Source: Dehalococcoidia bacterium (GTDB taxonomy: Bacteria > Chloroflexota > Dehalococcoidia > E44-bin15). From it: a stretch of DNA of 15,259 nucleotides. The translations under genes and the position numbers were made by a program. Shown one piece after another: positions 13,048 to 15,259 of this stretch (position 1 is its first letter; each line of letters opens with the position of its first letter). Location: positions 1 through 15,259 of the forward strand of contig JAGMCC010000010.1 in the NCBI GenBank assembly GCA_023129355.1, in the 5' to 3' direction. The notes beneath the pieces are model-generated. The model ran no database searches. It was not told the DNA's origin and saw nothing but the letters and a program-made list of their open reading frames with translations.

Positions 13048-14979
13048 ATGACTCATTCCAAAGGATATGCGGGAAGTATTCTGCGGGTGAATCTTTCTGA
13101 CGGGAGTAACAATAAGGTGCCAACTGAGGATTATGAGGATCTCTTTCTGGGGGGGAGAGGGATAGCTGCTAAGGTATATTGGGATGAGGTCCCCCCCAGG
13201 ATCGACGCCTTCGATCCGGAGAATAGGCTAATCTTCATAACGGGTCCCGTTGCTGGCGTTCCAGGTTTTGCCGGATCTCGATGGCAGGTTTGCGGGAAAT
13301 CCCCCATTCACGATCGATTTTCCTATTGCAATTTGGGTGGCTCCTGGGGTGCTGAGCTTAAATTCGCTGGTTATGATGGCCTTGTTGTCTATGGGAAGGC
13401 AGATAGGCCGGTCTATCTGTTGGTCGATGGGGAGCGGGTGGAGATAAGAGAGGCGACTCATCTTACAGGCATGGGCGCCATCTCCTGCCGGGAAAGGCTG
13501 AAGGAGGAACTAGGAAGAGCCTTTCGTGTGGTAACTGTAGGTGCAGCGGGTGAGAGTAGAGTGGTCTTTGCTAGTCTGGTGGCGGATAATGATTCCACTG
13601 GCTCAAGTGGGTTGGGCGCAGTAATGGGCTCTAAAAATCTGAAGGCTATTGCGGTAAGAGGGACCAGAAGGAAGGTCGACGTAGATGACGTGGAGAAGGC
13701 TCGGAAATTGAGGGAACGGCTGCGCCTGGAATTGAAGAGCAGGTTTGCATTTGACCAAATAATATTGCCCTCCTTGCTGAACCCAGACAGGATGAAGAAA
13801 GATGTGTGCTATGGCTGCAGCAGCGGGTGTATGCGCCTGACCTACAGGGCTATGAGCGGGATAACAGGGAAATTCATGTGCCAGGCTGGTCTTTTCTATG
13901 AAGTTCGAGCGAAGCGCTATTACGGGGAGCTAAACGAGGTTCCCTTTGAGGCTACCAAGCTCTGTGATGATTACGGGGTCGATACCCATGCCATCGAGAC
14001 CATGATAATGTGGCTCTCGAGGTGCTACCAGACCAAGCTTTTAACAGATGAACTGACAGGCATACCCCTCTCCAAGATTGGGAGCAAGGAATTCATCGAG
14101 ACGTTGCTAAGCAGAGTGTCCCACCGCGATGGTTTCGGCGATGTTCTGGCTAATGGCACCCATAAAGCGGCGGAAACCCTCGGCAGTGAGGCCCAAGAAT
14201 TGATTACCGACTATTTAACCAAGACTGGCTACAATTCCATTTACGGGGCCAGGTTATATATTACCACCGGCCTTTTCTATGCAATGGAGCCAAGGCTGCC
14301 TATTCAACAGCTTCATGAGATCAGTGTGCTGAACATGTTGTGGGCGATGCGGGCAGCAGGGATGGAGAATATCCAAGTTACCTCTGAGGTTATGCGCGCC
14401 GTAGCGAAGCGGTTCTGGGGGAGCGAGATAGCTGCCGACTTTTCCACCTATGAGGGGAAGGCCCTGGCCGCGGCCAAGATCCAAGACCGTCAGTACGCCA
14501 AGGAATGCCTCGTCCTGTGTGATTTCCTATGGCCCATTTCCCACAGCGGGCTCTCCGAAGACCATGTTGGCGACCCTACCCTGGAGAGTCAGGTTTGTGC
14601 CGCAGTAACGGGGAGGGATATCGATGAGCGGGGCCTATACAAAATTGGGGAGAGGGTCTTTAACCTGCAGCGGGCTATTCATATCAGGGAAGGACACAAG
14701 GGAAGAGAAGATGACTGTCTGGAGGAGTTCAATTTCACTGTCCCCTTAAAGGGCGACTTCGGCAACCCCGGTTGCATAGTTCCGGGCAAAGATGGCGAAA
14801 TCCTTTCCAGAAAGGGGATGGTTGTGGAGCGGGAGAAATTTGAACAGATGAAGGACGAATTCTACCAAATCCGTGGTTGGGATGTCCCCACCGGTTTTCA
14901 GAAAAGGGCTAAGCTGGAAGAGTTGGGTCTGGGAGAGATTGCAGAAACACTAGCGGGCGAAGGCTTGCTGGCTGAATAA
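13048..14979 (+). CDS. Aldehyde ferredoxin oxidoreductase family protein (tungsten/molybdopterin)
   Basis: This 643-residue AOR-family protein would oxidise an aldehyde, or reduce a carboxylate, using a tungsten bis-pterin cofactor and a [4Fe-4S] cluster with ferredoxin as partner. The N-terminal domain has GGRGIAAKVYWDEVPP (35-50) and the pterin-binding stretch SSGLGAVMGSKNLKAI (186-201). Cluster ligands are C254, C257 and C261 in CYGCSSGC, plus C490 in LVLCDF, the usual CxxCxxxC and distant-Cys arrangement. The length is in the normal 600-650 range. No signal peptide is seen. I chose ATG 13048, with GGAGG ending 5 bases upstream; a TTG at 13036 would swallow the SD. No ferredoxin, MoaD or electron-transfer subunit is adjacent, so the substrate stays open. 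It is convergent with birA, 2 bases apart. Confidence 0.93.
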   Translation: MTHSKGYAGSILRVNLSDGSNNKVPTEDYEDLFLGGRGIAAKVYWDEVPPRIDAFDPENRLIFITGPVAGVPGFAGSRWQVCGKSPIHDRFSYCNLGGSWGAELKFAGYDGLVVYGKADRPVYLLVDGERVEIREATHLTGMGAISCRERLKEELGRAFRVVTVGAAGESRVVFASLVADNDSTGSSGLGAVMGSKNLKAIAVRGTRRKVDVDDVEKARKLRERLRLELKSRFAFDQIILPSLLNPDRMKKDVCYGCSSGCMRLTYRAMSGITGKFMCQAGLFYEVRAKRYYGELNEVPFEATKLCDDYGVDTHAIETMIMWLSRCYQTKLLTDELTGIPLSKIGSKEFIETLLSRVSHRDGFGDVLANGTHKAAETLGSEAQELITDYLTKTGYNSIYGARLYITTGLFYAMEPRLPIQQLHEISVLNMLWAMRAAGMENIQVTSEVMRAVAKRFWGSEIAADFSTYEGKALAAAKIQDRQYAKECLVLCDFLWPISHSGLSEDHVGDPTLESQVCAAVTGRDIDERGLYKIGERVFNLQRAIHIREGHKGREDDCLEEFNFTVPLKGDFGNPGCIVPGKDGEILSRKGMVVEREKFEQMKDEFYQIRGWDVPTGFQKRAKLEELGLGEIAETLAGEGLLAE

Positions 14980-14981
14980 TT

Positions 14982-15259
14982 CTAGACTCTAAGCGTGACA
15001 TCCCCTGCGGCAATGGTCACCAGGCTGCCATCGGTGCGCCTGAGTAGCAGGTTGCCATCCTCATTCACTGCCTCGGCAACGCCCTCCTGCACCTCATCGC
15101 CGCAGCGCACCACTACCTTTTTCCCTAAGGTCTCCAGGCGCCGGCGCCACTCACGATCGATCGGCTCGCCGCGACGCAGCGCACTATATAGCGCTTCAAA
15201 TTCGCCAAGCAGCGAGCAGAGCATCGTTAGCCGGGAAACGTGCTGCCCAAGCACCTCCT
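14982..15259 (-). CDS. birA: Biotin--[acetyl-CoA-carboxylase] ligase, C-terminal part (5' end outside window)
   Basis: The minus-strand frame is open to the window edge, giving about the last 92 codons. The segment LLGEFEALYSALRRGEP, followed by EWRRRLETLGKKVVVRCGDEVQEGVAEAVNEDGNLLLRRTDGSLVTIAAGDVTLRV in pieces along the C-terminal 60 residues, matches the end of the BirA catalytic domain and its small SH3-like C-terminal domain (pattern G-x-A-x-x-x-x-x-D-G-x-L-L). BirA makes biotinyl-AMP and transfers biotin to carrier proteins such as acetyl-CoA carboxylase. Whether it carries an N-terminal DNA-binding repressor domain cannot be seen here. The GTG at 15254 is an internal valine codon, not the start. 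Confidence 0.85.
   Translation of the reverse strand, partial: EVLGQHVSRLTMLCSLLGEFEALYSALRRGEPIDREWRRRLETLGKKVVVRCGDEVQEGVAEAVNEDGNLLLRRTDGSLVTIAAGDVTLRV

Noticed and set aside
12788..13123. Minus-strand open frame of 111 codons across the AOR upstream region
   Set aside because: It overlaps the AOR start and promoter, has no SD or family features, and has an unlikely composition.

Overview
The window looks like a chromosomal stretch of an anaerobic bacterium or close relative of the Dehalococcoidia (Chloroflexota). This is an inference from gene content: short-form HisG with HisZ, a membrane NfeD/slipin pair, a tungsten-type aldehyde ferredoxin oxidoreductase (AOR), frequent Shine-Dalgarno (SD) sequences, and G+C around 55-60% by eye. 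No rRNA or tRNA is present to confirm it. TAG, TAA and TGA are all used as ordinary stops.

Bases 1-3417 run rightward. They hold the 3' end of purB, an AT-richer TIR plus zinc-ribbon gene wedged between purB and purC, then purC, a small cupin and an MBL-fold hydrolase. The purB and purC products act in de novo purine synthesis (SAICAR synthesis and adenylosuccinate/SAICAR lyase steps). The TIR gene breaks the pathway theme and its base composition.

Bases 3414-10105 hold a leftward histidine operon: hisZ, hisG, a zinc-phospholipase-C-like gene, hisD, hisC and hisB. It is driven by a recognisable -35/-10 promoter, with 4-base start/stop overlaps at two junctions and a 14-base overlap at a third. 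Three things are odd. HisG is a tandem of two diverged catalytic domains, each lacking a different part of the active site. A phosphoesterase-fold protein is embedded in the operon. Purine-rich low-complexity repeats interrupt hisC and hisG. hisA, hisF, hisH, hisI/E and a recognisable histidinol-phosphatase are not in the window.

Bases 10106-10452 are a divergent intergenic region carrying a degenerate 192-bp element with terminal inverted repeats and internal short repeats, plus a good promoter for the next operon. Bases 10453-12515 hold nfeD and a slipin gene, a classic membrane protease/scaffold pair. Bases 12516-13047 have no intact gene but contain a possible pseudogene with an internal TAG, several inverted repeats and a candidate promoter for the AOR gene (13048-14979). 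The window ends in the 3' part of a leftward birA gene, convergent with the AOR gene. I found no convincing rho-independent terminator, CRISPR array, structural RNA gene or insertion-sequence transposase.
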